NCBI GenBank assembly: GCA_037954235.1
Contig: JBBMOA010000001.1
Span: 14,089,980 to 14,153,979, forward strand
DNA length: 64,000 nt
Direction of reading: 5' to 3'
Origin: Aulostomus chinensis
Lineage: Eukaryota; Chordata; Actinopteri; Syngnathiformes; Aulostomidae
Shown here: piece by piece, positions 19,725 through 32,159 of the stretch
How the letters are laid out: each line of letters begins with the position of its first letter
Numbering within the stretch: the first letter of the stretch is position 1
Made by a program: the position numbers and the translations under genes
The notes under the pieces: model-generated
The model's input: the letters and a program-made list of their open reading frames with translations, nothing else
Database searches by the model: none
What the model was told of the DNA's origin: nothing

Positions 19725-20715
19725 AGAATTGCTAATGAACTCAAAATGATGCTAAAAGTAATGTTGTGAAAGTTTCGAATAACCTCAAAGTAATGCTGAC
19801 AGTCATGTAGTAAGAGTTTCTATGAACTTCAAAATAATGCGACAATGATGTCGGAAGAATTGCTAATAATCTCAAAATAATGCGACAGTGATGTCGGAAG
19901 AAATGCTAATGAACTCAAAATGATGCTGACGGTAATTTTGGAAAAGTTGAAACTAACCTCAAATTGACAATACAGTGATGTCGTAAGAATTGCTAATAAA
20001 CTCAAAATGATGCTAACAGTAATGTAGTGATAGTTGCTAATAAACTCAGTGATGCTTACAGTAATGTAGTAAGTGTTTCAAACAACCTCAAAGTGATGCT
20101 GACAGTCATGTAGTAAGAGTTGCTACTAACCTCAAAATAATGCAACAGTAATGTAGTAAGAATTGCTAATGAACTCAAAATGATGCTGACAGTAATCTAG
20201 TGAGAGCTGCTATTAACCTCAAAATGATTCTGACAGTAATGTAGTGAGAGCTGCTAATAACGTCAAAATAATGCAACAGTAAAGTAGAAAGAGTTGCTAC
20301 GAACCTCAAAATAATGCGATAGTGATGTCGGAAGAATTGCTAATGATCTCAAAATGATGCGACAGTGATGTAGTAAGAATTGCTAATGAACTCAAAATGA
20401 TGCTAACTGTAATGGAGTGAAAGTTTTGAATAACCTAAAAGTGATGCTGACAGTAATGTAGTAAAAGTTGCTACGAACCTCAAAATATTGCGACAGTGAT
20501 GTCGGAAGAATTGCTAATGAACTCAAAATGATGTTAACAGTAATGTAGTGATAGTTGCTAATTAACTCAGTGATGCTTAAAGTAATTAGTCAGTGTTTTG
20601 AACAACCTCAAAGTGATGCTGACAGTCAGTTAGAAAGAGTTGCTTAAAATAATGCAACAGTAATGTAGTAAGAGTTGCTAACAACCTCAAAATAATGCGA
20701 CAGTGATGTCAGAAG
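19725..20715 (+). repeat. Satellite, forward orientation
   Basis: Same higher-order subfamily and orientation as 9445-11851. So the snRNA array interrupts, or was inserted into, one satellite array. Confidence 0.92.
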
Positions 20716-23197
20716 GCAAGGCAAGGCAAGGCAATTTTATTTGTATAGCCCGTTTTCACAAACAGTTTGTCTCAAAGGGCTTCACATGGCATCATAACAA
20801 CATCCTCTGCCCTTAGACCCTCACATCGACTGAGGAAAAACTCCATAGAAAACCCTTTTAACAGGGAAAAATCTGAGAAACCTCAGGGTGAGCAACAGAG
20901 GAGGGATCCCTCACCCAGGACGGACAGACGTGCAGTAGATGTTGTTACAGACAAGAAAACAGTTTACAATACAAAATGTGGGAAACACGGAAATGTTAAT
21001 AACAGCTGAAGAAGGAAGCTTCTGGTAGGGGAGGCAGGGAGAGCAAGCCAGCTTGATGGGGGACTGGATGGCAGACTTGTTCATGGAAGGGGAGCGCAGG
21101 CCGGTGTAACAGTAGGGAATAAGGGGGGGGGGGGGCGATGCAGGCGGCGGTTGGGGCTCCGGTGGATCTGTGGAAACACAGAGAGACTGCGAGACACCAA
21201 GGCCAAACTACAAAGTGCAACAAGTAAAATGTGCAGGGAGGAGAGGAGGAGAGAGGGGGAGAGGAGAGGAGAGGAGGGAAGGGCTCAATGTAACCTGATG
21301 TGTCCCCCAGCAGTCTAAGCCTATAGCAGCATAGCTATCAATGGTTCAGAGCTACCTGAACCAGTCCTAACTGAAGGCTCTGTCATAGAGGAAGGTCTTA
21401 AGCCTGGACTTAAACGTAGTTAAAGTGTCTGCCTCTCTGACCCATGGAGAGAGCTGGTTCCACAGTAAAGGAGCCCGGTAACTAAAAGCTCTACCTCCCA
21501 GTCTGTTTGTATTGATACTGGGAGTCACTAAAAGACCTGCATTCTGGGAGCGGAGTGCTCTGGTCGGACAGTAGGGACTAATGAGCTCTTTCAAATAGGA
21601 TGGAGCTTTATCATTGAGAGCCTTATAAGTCAGCAGAAGGATTTTGAAGTCGATTCTAGATCCTACAGGAAGCCAGTGGAGAGAAGCTAAAGTGGGAGAG
21701 ATGTGTTCTCTCTTCTTAACTCCCGTCAAAACCCTCGCTGCAGCGTTCTGGACCAGCTGGAGACTCTTTAGAGAGTATTTAGGACATCCTGACAAGAGAG
21801 AGTTGCAGTAGTCCAGCCGAGAAGTGATAAATGCATGCACCAGTTTTTCAGCATCACTCTGGGAAAGGATATTCCTAATCTTAGCGATACTTCGAAGATG
21901 GAAGAAGGCGGTCCTAGTCACATGCTTTATGTGGGAGCTGAAGGAAAGGTCCTGGTCAAAAATGACCCCAAGGTTCCTTGCAGTTGTACTCGAAGTTAGG
22001 GTGATGCCATCTAGAGTAGAGATCCGATTCAAGAGTGTGTCCCTGTGGTGTTTAGGTCCAAAAATGATTACCTCAGTTTTATCTGAATTGAGCATTAAGA
22101 AGTTAGAAGACATCCAGGATTTAATGTCTTTCAGGCAGTCTTGCAGATGAGTAAACTGGCTTGTGTCGTCTGGCTCCATCGACAAGTAAAGTTGTGTGTC
22201 ATCTGCATAACAGTGGAAGTTGATCGAGTGCTTCCGGATTATGTCACCTAATGGGAGCATGTAAAGAGTGAAGAGAATCGGTCCTAAAACTGAACCCTGT
22301 GGTACACCATATGTAACTCTGCTATACTCCGAATGATCATTATTAACATTAACAAACTGAAACCTGTCATATAAGTAGGACTTAAACCATTTTAGGGCAG
22401 TTCCTTTAATCCCAATGTCATGGTCTAGTCTCTGTAGCAGGATGCTGTGGTCGATGGTGTCAAATGCAGCACTGAGGTCCAAAAGGACAAGCACAGAGAC
22501 AAGACCTCTGTCTGAAGCTATAAGAAGATCATTCGAGACTCTGACCAGTGCTGTTTCAGTGCTATGGTGTTCCCTGAATCCAGACTGGAAGGCTTCAAAG
22601 AGCTCGTTGCTGTGCAGATGTTCATGTAACTGCTCCAGGACAACCTTCTCAAGGATCTTGGAGATGTAGGGGAGGTTGGATATTGGCCTATAGTTGGCGA
22701 ACACATCTGGGTCAAGAGAAGGTTTTTTAAGTAAAGGGTTGATGACAGCCACCTTAAAGGCCTGTGGCACATAACCTGTGACTAAGGAAAGATTAATTTG
22801 ATTTAATATAGAAGTGTTGACTAGAGGGAAGGCATCCTTAAGGAGGCTTGTCGGGATGGGATCCAGCAGACAAGTGGCTGACTTGGAGGAACCGACTGCA
22901 GAAGTTAATTCTGACAGGTCAATGGGGGCGAAGCTGTCCAAGTATGCACCAAGTCTGGGAGGTGCTTCTATGGGGACTGTAGTCTGTCCTCCATTACTGG
23001 CAATCTTCGTTCTAATATTCACAATCTTTTCAGTAAAGAAAGAAAGGAAGTCGTTACTGCTGAGAGTTGGGGGGATGCATGGCTCAACAGCACTATGGTT
23101 CTTGGTGAGCCTGCCCACGGTGCTGAAGAGGAACCTGGGGTTGTTCTTATTCTTTTCTATCAGGGACGAGTAGTAAGCGCTTCTGGCATTACGGAGA
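20716..23197 (-). mobile_element. 5'-truncated L2/CR1-like LINE
   Basis: A non-LTR retrotransposon in minus orientation. Its 3' end is the tandem GGCAAGGCAAGGCAAGGCAA followed by TTTTATTTGTATAGCCC (plus strand), typical of fish L2-type tails. A 5-bp AGAAG flanks it on both sides (20711-20715 and 23198-23202), consistent with a target-site duplication. The 5' end is missing: there is reverse transcriptase but no endonuclease. The insertion is inside satellite. Confidence 0.9.
21367..23197 (-). CDS. Reverse transcriptase ORF of LINE (5' partial)
   Basis: About 610 codons in one open frame ending TAG at 21367-21369. Reverse transcriptase blocks are in order: NYRPISNLP (about residue 176 of the open frame that begins in flanking satellite), LLDLSAAFDTIDH with the first catalytic Asp (about 248), YGVPQGSVLGP (about 304), and YADD with the catalytic Asp pair (338-341), then LNSDKTEVIIFG. 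The C-terminal region runs on for about 250 residues without a break. Family knowledge: the enzyme copies element RNA at a nicked target. The upstream endonuclease is absent through 5' truncation, and no ATG opens this frame: its first seven codons, up to a TTG, lie in satellite. The protein is unlikely to be made or mobile by itself, but the lack of stops suggests a recent insertion. Confidence 0.9.
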
Positions 23198-23202
23198 AGA
23201 AG

Positions 23203-24662
23203 AATTGGTAATAACCTCAAAATGATGCTGAAAGTGATGTCGGAAGAATTGCTAATGAACTTAAAATGATGCTAACTGTAATGTAGTGATAGTTGCTAAT
23301 CAACTCAGTGATGCTTACAGCAATGTAGTAAGTGTTTCGAATAACCTCAAAGTGATGCTGACAGTCATGTAGTAAGAGTTGCTACGAAACTCAAAATAAT
23401 GCTACTGTGATGTCGTAAGAATTGCTAATAAACTCAAAATGATACTAACAGTAATGTAGTGAAAGTTTCGAATAACCTCAAAGTGATGCTGACAGTCATG
23501 TGGTTAGAGCTGCGAGTAACCTAAAAATGATGATGACAGTGATGTCGTAAGAATTGCTATTGAACTCAAAACGATGCTAACAGTCACGTGGTGATGGATG
23601 CTAATAAACTCAGTGATGCTGACAGTAATGTAGTAATAGTTGCTAATAACCTCAAAATGATGCGACAGTGATGTCGTAAGAATTGCTAATGAACTCAAAA
23701 TGATGCGACAGTGATGTTGTAAGAATTGCTAATGAACTCAAAATGATGCTGACGGTAATCTAGTAAGAGTTGCTAAAAAACTCAAAATAATGCGAAAGTG
23801 ATGTCGTAAGAATTGCTAATAAACTCAAAATAATACTGACATTATTGTAGTAATAGTTGCTACGAACCTCAAAATGATGCTACCGTGATGTTCTAAGGAT
23901 TGCTAACAAACTGAAAGTGATGCTGACAGTAATGTAGTGAAAGTTTCGAATAACCTCAAAGTGATGCTGACAGTCTTGTAGTAATATTTGCTACGAACCT
24001 CAAAACGATGCTACAGTGATGTAATTAAAGTTACTAATGATCTCAAAATGATGCTGAGAGTGATGTCGTAAGATTTGCGAATAACCTCAAAAAATGCTAC
24101 AGTGATGTAGGAAGAGTTGCTAACGACCTCAAAAACAATGCTACAGGGATGTAGGAAGAGTCTCTAATAACCTCAAAATAATGCGACAGAGATGTCGTAA
24201 GAATTGCTAATGAAATCAAAATAATGCTAACAGTAATGCAGTGAAAGATTCGAATAACCTCAATGATAATAATGAACTCAAAATGATGCTGACGGTGATG
24301 TAATGAGGGTATCTACTAATTTCAAAAAGATGCGAAAGTGATGTCATGAGAGTTGCTTCTAACCTAATAAATGATGCGAAAGTGATGTGGTGAGAGTTGC
24401 TACTATCCTCAAAATGATGCTACAGTGATGTAGTGAGAGTTTCGATGAACCTCAAAATGATGCTCCAGTGATGTACTGAGAGTTGCTGAAAACCTTAAAA
24501 TGATGCTGACAGTCATGTAGTGAGAGTTGCTACTATCCTCCAAATGATGCTACAGTGATGTAGTGAGAGTTTCGATGAACCTCAAAATGATGCTCCAGTG
24601 ATGTACTGAGAGTTGCTTAAAATCTCAAAATAATGCGACAGTGATGTGGTGAGAGTTGCTTC
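23203..24662 (+). repeat. Satellite, forward orientation, subfamily transition
   Basis: Starts as the higher-order subfamily and changes from about 24270 onward towards the GTGAGAGTTGCT single-monomer subfamily. The transition therefore lies within a continuous array. Confidence 0.9.
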
Positions 24663-25104
24663 TGTCACGACCCGGCTCAGAAATCGTGACATCGAAGGAG
24701 GGAGACGCAGACTAAACGTGAAACACAACTAATAATTTATTATTAGTAACGCAAAATCAACACAAGGCAAACCATAACGTACAGTGGAGTGTGGTTATCA
24801 GTAGTGTCAGTGGTGAGTGCGAGTGTGTGCATGAGTGTACAGGGGGTGTATGTGTGCGGTGTGATGGATGCAGAGAACTAAACAAGACATAACTCAAGAA
24901 ACACAACCATCGCTCCGACGTGGGCCAGGAGGAGTGAGCGAGAGACAACCGGCCAGGTTGATCGCCTGCTTTATAGCTGGGAGACGCCGGGCCCAGGTGC
25001 TCCCAATTAGTCAGCAGCTCCGCCCCATGAAGCTCGAACCTGAGAAGGGAAGGAAGTCAAAAATAATGCAACGCCCCCATGCCCGTGACCGTGGGGACGT
25101 GACA
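24663..25104 (-). mobile_element. Solo LTR of an LTR retrotransposon
   Basis: 442 bp bounded by TGTCACGACCC at the left and GGGGACGTGACA at the right, giving inverted termini TGTCACG...CGTGACA with TG/CA ends. On the minus strand a TATAAA (revcomp of 24970-24975) precedes by about 230 bp an AATAAA (revcomp of 24736-24741), the order expected of U3, R and U5. No coding region or primer-binding site is attached, so this looks like a solo LTR left by recombination. Flanking bases CTTC and CTAC could be an imperfect target-site duplication. Superfamily (Gypsy-like or other) cannot be fixed from the LTR. Confidence 0.72.
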
Positions 25105-25149
25105 CTACGAACCTCAATATGATGCTCCAGTAATGTAGTGAGAGTTGCT

Positions 25150-28100
25150 ACTAATCTAAGAAATGATGCTCCAGTGATGTAAAAAGAATTGCTACAAACC
25201 TAAGAAATGATGCAACAGTGATTTAGTGAGAGTTGCTTAAAACCTCAAAATGATGCTACAGTGATGTAGTGAGAGTTGCTACGAAGCTCAAAATGATGCT
25301 ACAGTGATGTCGTAAGAGTTGCTAAAAATCTCAAAATGATGCTTCAGTGATGTTGTGAGAGTTGCTAAAAACCTCAAAATGATGCTCCAGTGATGTAGTG
25401 AGAGTTGCTTCAAACCTTAAAATGATGCTGACAGTCATGAAGTGAGAGTTGCTACTTTCCTCAAAATGATGCTACAGTGATGTAGTAAGAGTTGCTAAAA
25501 ATCTCAAAATGATTCTTCAGTGATGTGGTGAGAGTTGCTAAAAACCTCAAAATGATGCTACAGTAATGTAGTGAGAGTTGCTTAAAACCTCAAAATGATG
25601 CTGTCAGTAATGTAGTGAGAGTTGCTACGAACCTCAAAATGATGCTACAGTGATGTGGTGAGAGTTGCGAAAAACCTCAAAATGATGCTACAGTAATGTA
25701 GTGAGAGTTGCTACGAACCTCAAAATGATGCTAACAGTAATGTAGTGAGAGTTGCTACGAACCTCAAAATGATGCTACAGTGATGTGGTGAGAGTTGCGA
25801 AAAACCTCAAAATGATGCTACAGTAATGAAGTGAGAGTTGCTAAAAACCTCAAAATGATGCTACAGTGATGTAGTGAGAGTTGCTACTAACCTCAAAATG
25901 ATGCTACAGTTATGTAGTGAGAGTTGCTTAAAATCTATGAATGATGCTACAGTGATGTGGTGAGAGTTGCTTGAAACCTTAAAATGATGCTGACAGTCAT
26001 TTAGTGAGAGTTGCTACTATCCTCCAAATGATGCTACAGTGATGTAGTGAGAGTTGCTACTATCCTCAAAATGATGCTACAGTTATGTAGTGAGAGTTGC
26101 TAAAAATCTCAAAATGATGCTTCAGTGATGTAGTGAGAGTTTCTACTTATCTCAAAATAATGCTACAGTGATGTAGTGAGAGTTGCTAAAACCCTAAAAA
26201 TGATACTGACAGTAGTGTAGTGACAGTTTCTGCTTAACTCAAAATAAAGCTACAGTAATGTAGTGAGAGTTGCTACAAACCTCAAAATGATGCCAAAGTG
26301 ATGTCATGAGAGCTGCTACGAACCTCAAAATGATGCTAAAGTCATTTAGTGAGAGTTGCTAAAAACCTAAAAATGATACTGACAGTAATGTAGTGTGAGT
26401 TTCTGTTAACTCAAAATAATGCTACAGTGATGTAGTGAGAGTTGCTACCAACCTCAAAATGATGCTGATAGTGATGTAGTGAGAGTTGCTAAAAATCTCA
26501 AAATGATGCTATCAGTAATGTTGTGACAGTTGCTAAAAACCTCAAACTGATGCTACAGTTATGTAGTGAGAGTTGCTACTAATCTCAAAATGATGCTGAC
26601 ACTCATGAAGTGGGAGTTTCAAAAATCCTCAAAATGATGCTACAGTGATGTAGTGAGAGTTGCTACGATGCTCAAATGATGCTACAGTGATGTAATAAGA
26701 ATTGCCACTAACCAAACAAATGATGCTACAGTGATGTAGTGAGAGTTGCGAAAAACCTCAAAATGATGCCACAATAATGTAGTGAGAGTTGCGACTAACC
26801 TCAAAATGATGCTGATAGTGATGTCATGAGAGTTGCTACGAACCTCAAAATGATGCTGAAGTGATGTAATGAGACTTGCTACTAACCTAAGAAAGGATGC
26901 TACAGTGATGTGGTGAGAGTTCTACGAACCTCAAAATGATGCTGACAGTAATGTAGTGAGAATTGCTACGAACCTTTAAATGATTCGACAGTGGTGTAGT
27001 AAGAGTTACTACTATCCTCAAAATGATGCTTCAGTGATGTAGTAAGAGTTGCTACTACCCTAAGAAATGATGCTCCAGTGATGTGGTGAGAGTTGCTAAA
27101 AACCTCAAAATGATGCTGACAGTAATGTAGTGAGAGTTTCTGCTAAACTCAAAATAAGGCTACAGTGATGTAGTGAGAGTTTCAACTATTCTCAAAATGA
27201 TTCTTCAGTGATGTAGTGAGAGTTGCTACTAACCTCAAAATGATGTTACACTGATGTGGTGAGAGTTCTACGAACCTCAAAATGATGCTCAAGTGATGTA
27301 ATGACAGTTGCTACTAATTTAAAAATGATGCTAAAGTGATGTCATGAGAGTTGCTACGAACCTCAAAATGATGCTGAAGTGATGTAATGAGACTTGCTAC
27401 TAACCTAAGAAAGGATGCTACAGTGATGTGGTGAGAGTTCTACGAACCTCAAAATGATGCTGACAGTAATGTAGTGAGAATTGCTACGAACCTTTAAATG
27501 ATTCGACAGTGGTGTAGTAAGAGTTACTACTATCCTCAAAATGATGCTTCAGTGATGTAGTAAGAGTTGCTACTACCCTAAGAAATGATGCTCCAGTGAT
27601 GTGGTGAGAGTTGCTAAAAACCTCAAAATGATGCTGACAGTAATGTAGTGAGAGTTTCTGCTAAACTCAAAATAAGGCTACAGTGATGTAGTGAGAGTTT
27701 CAACTATTCTCAAAATGATTCTTCAGTGATGTAGTGAGAGTTGCTACTAACCTCAAAATGATGTTACACTGATGTGGTGAGAGGTCTACGAACCTCAAAA
27801 TGATGCTCAAGTGATGTAATGACAGTTGCTACTAATTTAAAAATGATGCTAAAGTGATGTAATGAGAGTTGCTCCGAACCTAAGAAATGATGCGACAGTG
27901 ATGTAGTGAGAGTCACTAGGAAGCTCAAATTGATGCTGACAGTAATGTAGTGAGAGTTGATTAAAACCTAAAAATTGATGCTAAAGTCATGGAGTGAGAG
28001 TTGCTACGAACCTCAAAATGATGCAGTGATGAAGTAAGAGTTGACACTATCCTCAAATTGATGCTTACAGTAATGTAGTGAGAGTTTCTTCTTAACTGAA

Positions 28101-28654
28101 AATAAAGCTACAGTAATGTAGTGAGATTTTCTTCTTAACTGAAAATAAAGCTACAGTGATGTAGTGAGAGTTTCTTCTTAACTGAAAATAAAGCTACAGT
28201 GATGTAGTGAGAGTTTCTTCTCACATAAGAAATGATAACCAAGTGATGTAATGAGAGATGCTACGAACCTAAGAAATGATGCTACAGTGTTGTAGTGAGA
28301 GTTGCAACTAATGTCAAAATGATGCTAAAGTGATGTAATGAGAGTTGCTAATAACCTCAAAATGATGCTACAGTGATGTAGTAAGAGTTGCTCATGACAT
28401 CAAAATGATGCTACAGTGATGTGGTGAGAGTTGATAGTAATTTCAAAATCATGCCAAAGTGATGTAATGAGAGTGGCTACTTACTTAAGAAATGATGCTA
28501 CAGTGATGTGGTGAGAGTTGCTACGAACCTAAAAAATGATGCTACAGTCATGTAGTGAGAGTTGCTAAAAACCTCAAAATGATGCTGACAGTGATGTAAT
28601 GAGAGTTGCTACTAACCTAAGAAATGATGCCACAGTGATGGGGTGAGAGTTGCG
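25150..28654 (+). repeat. 3505-bp tandem satellite duplication, copy A
   Basis: The block from ACTAATCTAAGAAATGATGC is repeated at 28655 with a constant offset of 3505 bp (about 81 monomers). Only a few differences were seen, for example GATGCCAAAG at 26284 versus GATGACAAAG in copy B, and CAGTTATGTAG versus CAGTGATGTAG. A nested 518-bp (12-monomer) duplication is at about 26823-27340 and 27341-27858. Confidence 0.92.
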
Positions 28655-31600
28655 ACTAATCTAAGAAATGATGCTCCAGTGATGTAAAAAGAATTGCTAC
28701 AAACCTAAGAAATGATGCAACAGTGATTTAGTGAGAGTTGCTTAAAACCTCAAAATGATGCTACAGTGATGTAGTGAGAGTTGCTACGAAGCTCAAAATG
28801 ATGCTACAGTGATGTCGTAAGAGTTGCTAAAAATCTCAAAATGATGCTTCAGTGATGTTGTGAGAGTTGCTAAAAACCTCAAAATGATGCTCCAGTGATG
28901 TAGTGAGAGTTGCTTCAAACCTTAAAATGATGCTGACAGTCATGAAGTGAGAGTTGCTACTTTCCTCAAAATGATGCTACAGTGATGTAGTAAGAGTTGC
29001 TAAAAATCTCAAAATGATTCTTCAGTGATGTGGTGAGAGTTGCTAAAAACCTCAAAATGATGCTACAGTAATGTAGTGAGAGTTGCTTAAAACCTCAAAA
29101 TGATGCTGTCAGTAATGTAGTGAGAGTTGCTACGAACCTCAAAATGATGCTACAGTGATGTGGTGAGAGTTGCGAAAAACCTCAAAATGATGCTACAGTA
29201 ATGTAGTGAGAGTTGCTACGAACCTCAAAATGATGCTAACAGTAATGTAGTGAGAGTTGCTACGAACCTCAAAATGATGCTACAGTGATGTGGTGAGAGT
29301 TGCGAAAAACCTCAAAATGATGCTACAGTAATGAAGTGAGAGTTGCTAAAAACCTCAAAATGATGCTACAGTGATGTAGTGAGAGTTGCTACTAACCTCA
29401 AAATGATGCTACAGTTATGTAGTGAGAGTTGCTTAAAATCTATGAATGATGCTACAGTGATGTGGTGAGAGTTGCTTGAAACCTTAAAATGATGCTGACA
29501 GTCATTTAGTGAGAGTTGCTACTATCCTCCAAATGATGCTACAGTGATGTAGTGAGAGTTGCTACTATCCTCAAAATGATGCTACAGTTATGTAGTGAGA
29601 GTTGCTAAAAATCTCAAAATGATGCTTCAGTGATGTAGTGAGAGTTTCTACTTATCTCAAAATAATGCTACAGTGATGTAGTGAGAGTTGCTAAAACCCT
29701 AAAAATGATACTGACAGTAGTGTAGTGACAGTTTCTGCTTAACTCAAAATAAAGCTACAGTAATGTAGTGAGAGTTGCTACAAACCTCAAAATGATGACA
29801 AAGTGATGTCATGAGAGCTGCTACGAACCTCAAAATGATGCTAAAGTCATTTAGTGAGAGTTGCTAAAAACCTAAAAATGATACTGACAGTAATGTAGTG
29901 TGAGTTTCTGTTAACTCAAAATAATGCTACAGTGATGTAGTGAGAGTTGCTACCAACCTCAAAATGATGCTGATAGTGATGTAGTGAGAGTTGCTAAAAA
30001 TCTCAAAATGATGCTATCAGTAATGTTGTGACAGTTGCTAAAAACCTCAAACTGATGCTACAGTGATGTAGTGAGAGTTGCTACTAATCTCAAAATGATG
30101 CTGACACTCATGAAGTGGGAGTTTCAAAAATCCTCAAAATGATGCTACAGTGATGTAGTGAGAGTTGCTACGATGCTCAAATGATGCTACAGTGATGTAA
30201 TAAGAATTGCCACTAACCAAACAAATGATGCTACAGTGATGTAGTGAGAGTTGCGAAAAACCTCAAAATGATGCCACAATAATGTAGTGAGAGTTGCGAC
30301 TAACCTCAAAATGATGCTGATAGTGATGTCATGAGAGTTGCTACGAACCTCAAAATGATGCTGAAGTGATGTAATGAGACTTGCTACTAACCTAAGAAAG
30401 GATGCTACAGTGATGTGGTGAGAGTTCTACGAACCTCAAAATGATGCTGACAGTAATGTAGTGAGAATTGCTACGAACCTTTAAATGATTCGACAGTGGT
30501 GTAGTAAGAGTTACTACTATCCTCAAAATGATGCTTCAGTGATGTAGTAAGAGTTGCTACTACCCTAAGAAATGATGCTCCAGTGATGTGGTGAGAGTTG
30601 CTAAAAACCTCAAAATGATGCTGACAGTAATGTAGTGAGAGTTTCTGCTAAACTCAAAATAAGGCTACAGTGATGTAGTGAGAGTTTCAACTATTCTCAA
30701 AATGATTCTTCAGTGATGTAGTGAGAGTTGCTACTAACCTCAAAATGATGTTACACTGATGTGGTGAGAGTTCTACGAACCTCAAAATGATGCTCAAGTG
30801 ATGTAATGACAGTTGCTACTAATTTAAAAATGATGCTAAAGTGATGTCATGAGAGTTGCTACGAACCTCAAAATGATGCTGAAGTGATGTAATGAGACTT
30901 GCTACTAACCTAAGAAAGGATGCTACAGTGATGTGGTGAGAGTTCTACGAACCTCAAAATGATGCTGACAGTAATGTAGTGAGAATTGCTACGAACCTTT
31001 AAATGATTCGACAGTGGTGTAGTAAGAGTTACTACTATCCTCAAAATGATGCTTCAGTGATGTAGTAAGAGTTGCTACTACCCTAAGAAATGATGCTCCA
31101 GTGATGTGGTGAGAGTTGCTAAAAACCTCAAAATGATGCTGACAGTAATGTAGTGAGAGTTTCTGCTAAACTCAAAATAAGGCTACAGTGATGTAGTGAG
31201 AGTTTCAACTATTCTCAAAATGATTCTTCAGTGATGTAGTGAGAGTTGCTACTAACCTCAAAATGATGTTACACTGATGTGGTGAGAGGTCTACGAACCT
31301 CAAAATGATGCTCAAGTGATGTAATGACAGTTGCTACTAATTTAAAAATGATGCTAAAGTGATGTAATGAGAGTTGCTCCGAACCTAAGAAATGATGCGA
31401 CAGTGATGTAGTGAGAGTCACTAGGAAGCTCAAATTGATGCTGACAGTAATGTAGTGAGAGTTGATTAAAACCTAAAAATTGATGCTAAAGTCATGGAGT
31501 GAGAGTTGCTACGAACCTCAAAATGATGCAGTGATGAAGTAAGAGTTGACACTATCCTCAAATTGATGCTTACAGTAATGTAGTGAGAGTTTCTTCTTAA

Positions 31601-32159
31601 CTGAAAATAAAGCTACAGTAATGTAGTGAGATTTTCTTCTTAACTGAAAATAAAGCTACAGTGATGTAGTGAGAGTTTCTTCTTAACTGAAAATAAAGCT
31701 ACAGTGATGTAGTGAGAGTTTCTTCTCACATAAGAAATGATAACCAAGTGATGTAATGAGAGATGCTACGAACCTAAGAAATGATGCTACAGTGTTGTAG
31801 TGAGAGTTGCAACTAATGTCAAAATGATGCTAAAGTGATGTAATGAGAGTTGCTAATAACCTCAAAATGATGCTACAGTGATGTAGTAAGAGTTGCTCAT
31901 GACATCAAAATGATGCTACAGTGATGTGGTGAGAGTTGATAGTAATTTCAAAATCATGCCAAAGTGATGTAATGAGAGTGGCTACTTACTTAAGAAATGA
32001 TGCTACAGTGATGTGGTGAGAGTTGCTACGAACCTAAAAAATGATGCTACAGTCATGTAGTGAGAGTTGCTAAAAACCTCAAAATGATGCTGACAGTGAT
32101 GTAATGAGAGTTGCTACTAACCTAAGAAATGATGCCACAGTGATGGGGTGAGAGTTGCG
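28655..32159 (+). repeat. 3505-bp tandem satellite duplication, copy B
   Basis: Near-identical to copy A, including both halves of the nested 518-bp duplication, which must therefore be older than the 3505-bp event. The match ends at about 32160, where GACTAATCTC replaces GACTAATCTAAG. Confidence 0.92.
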
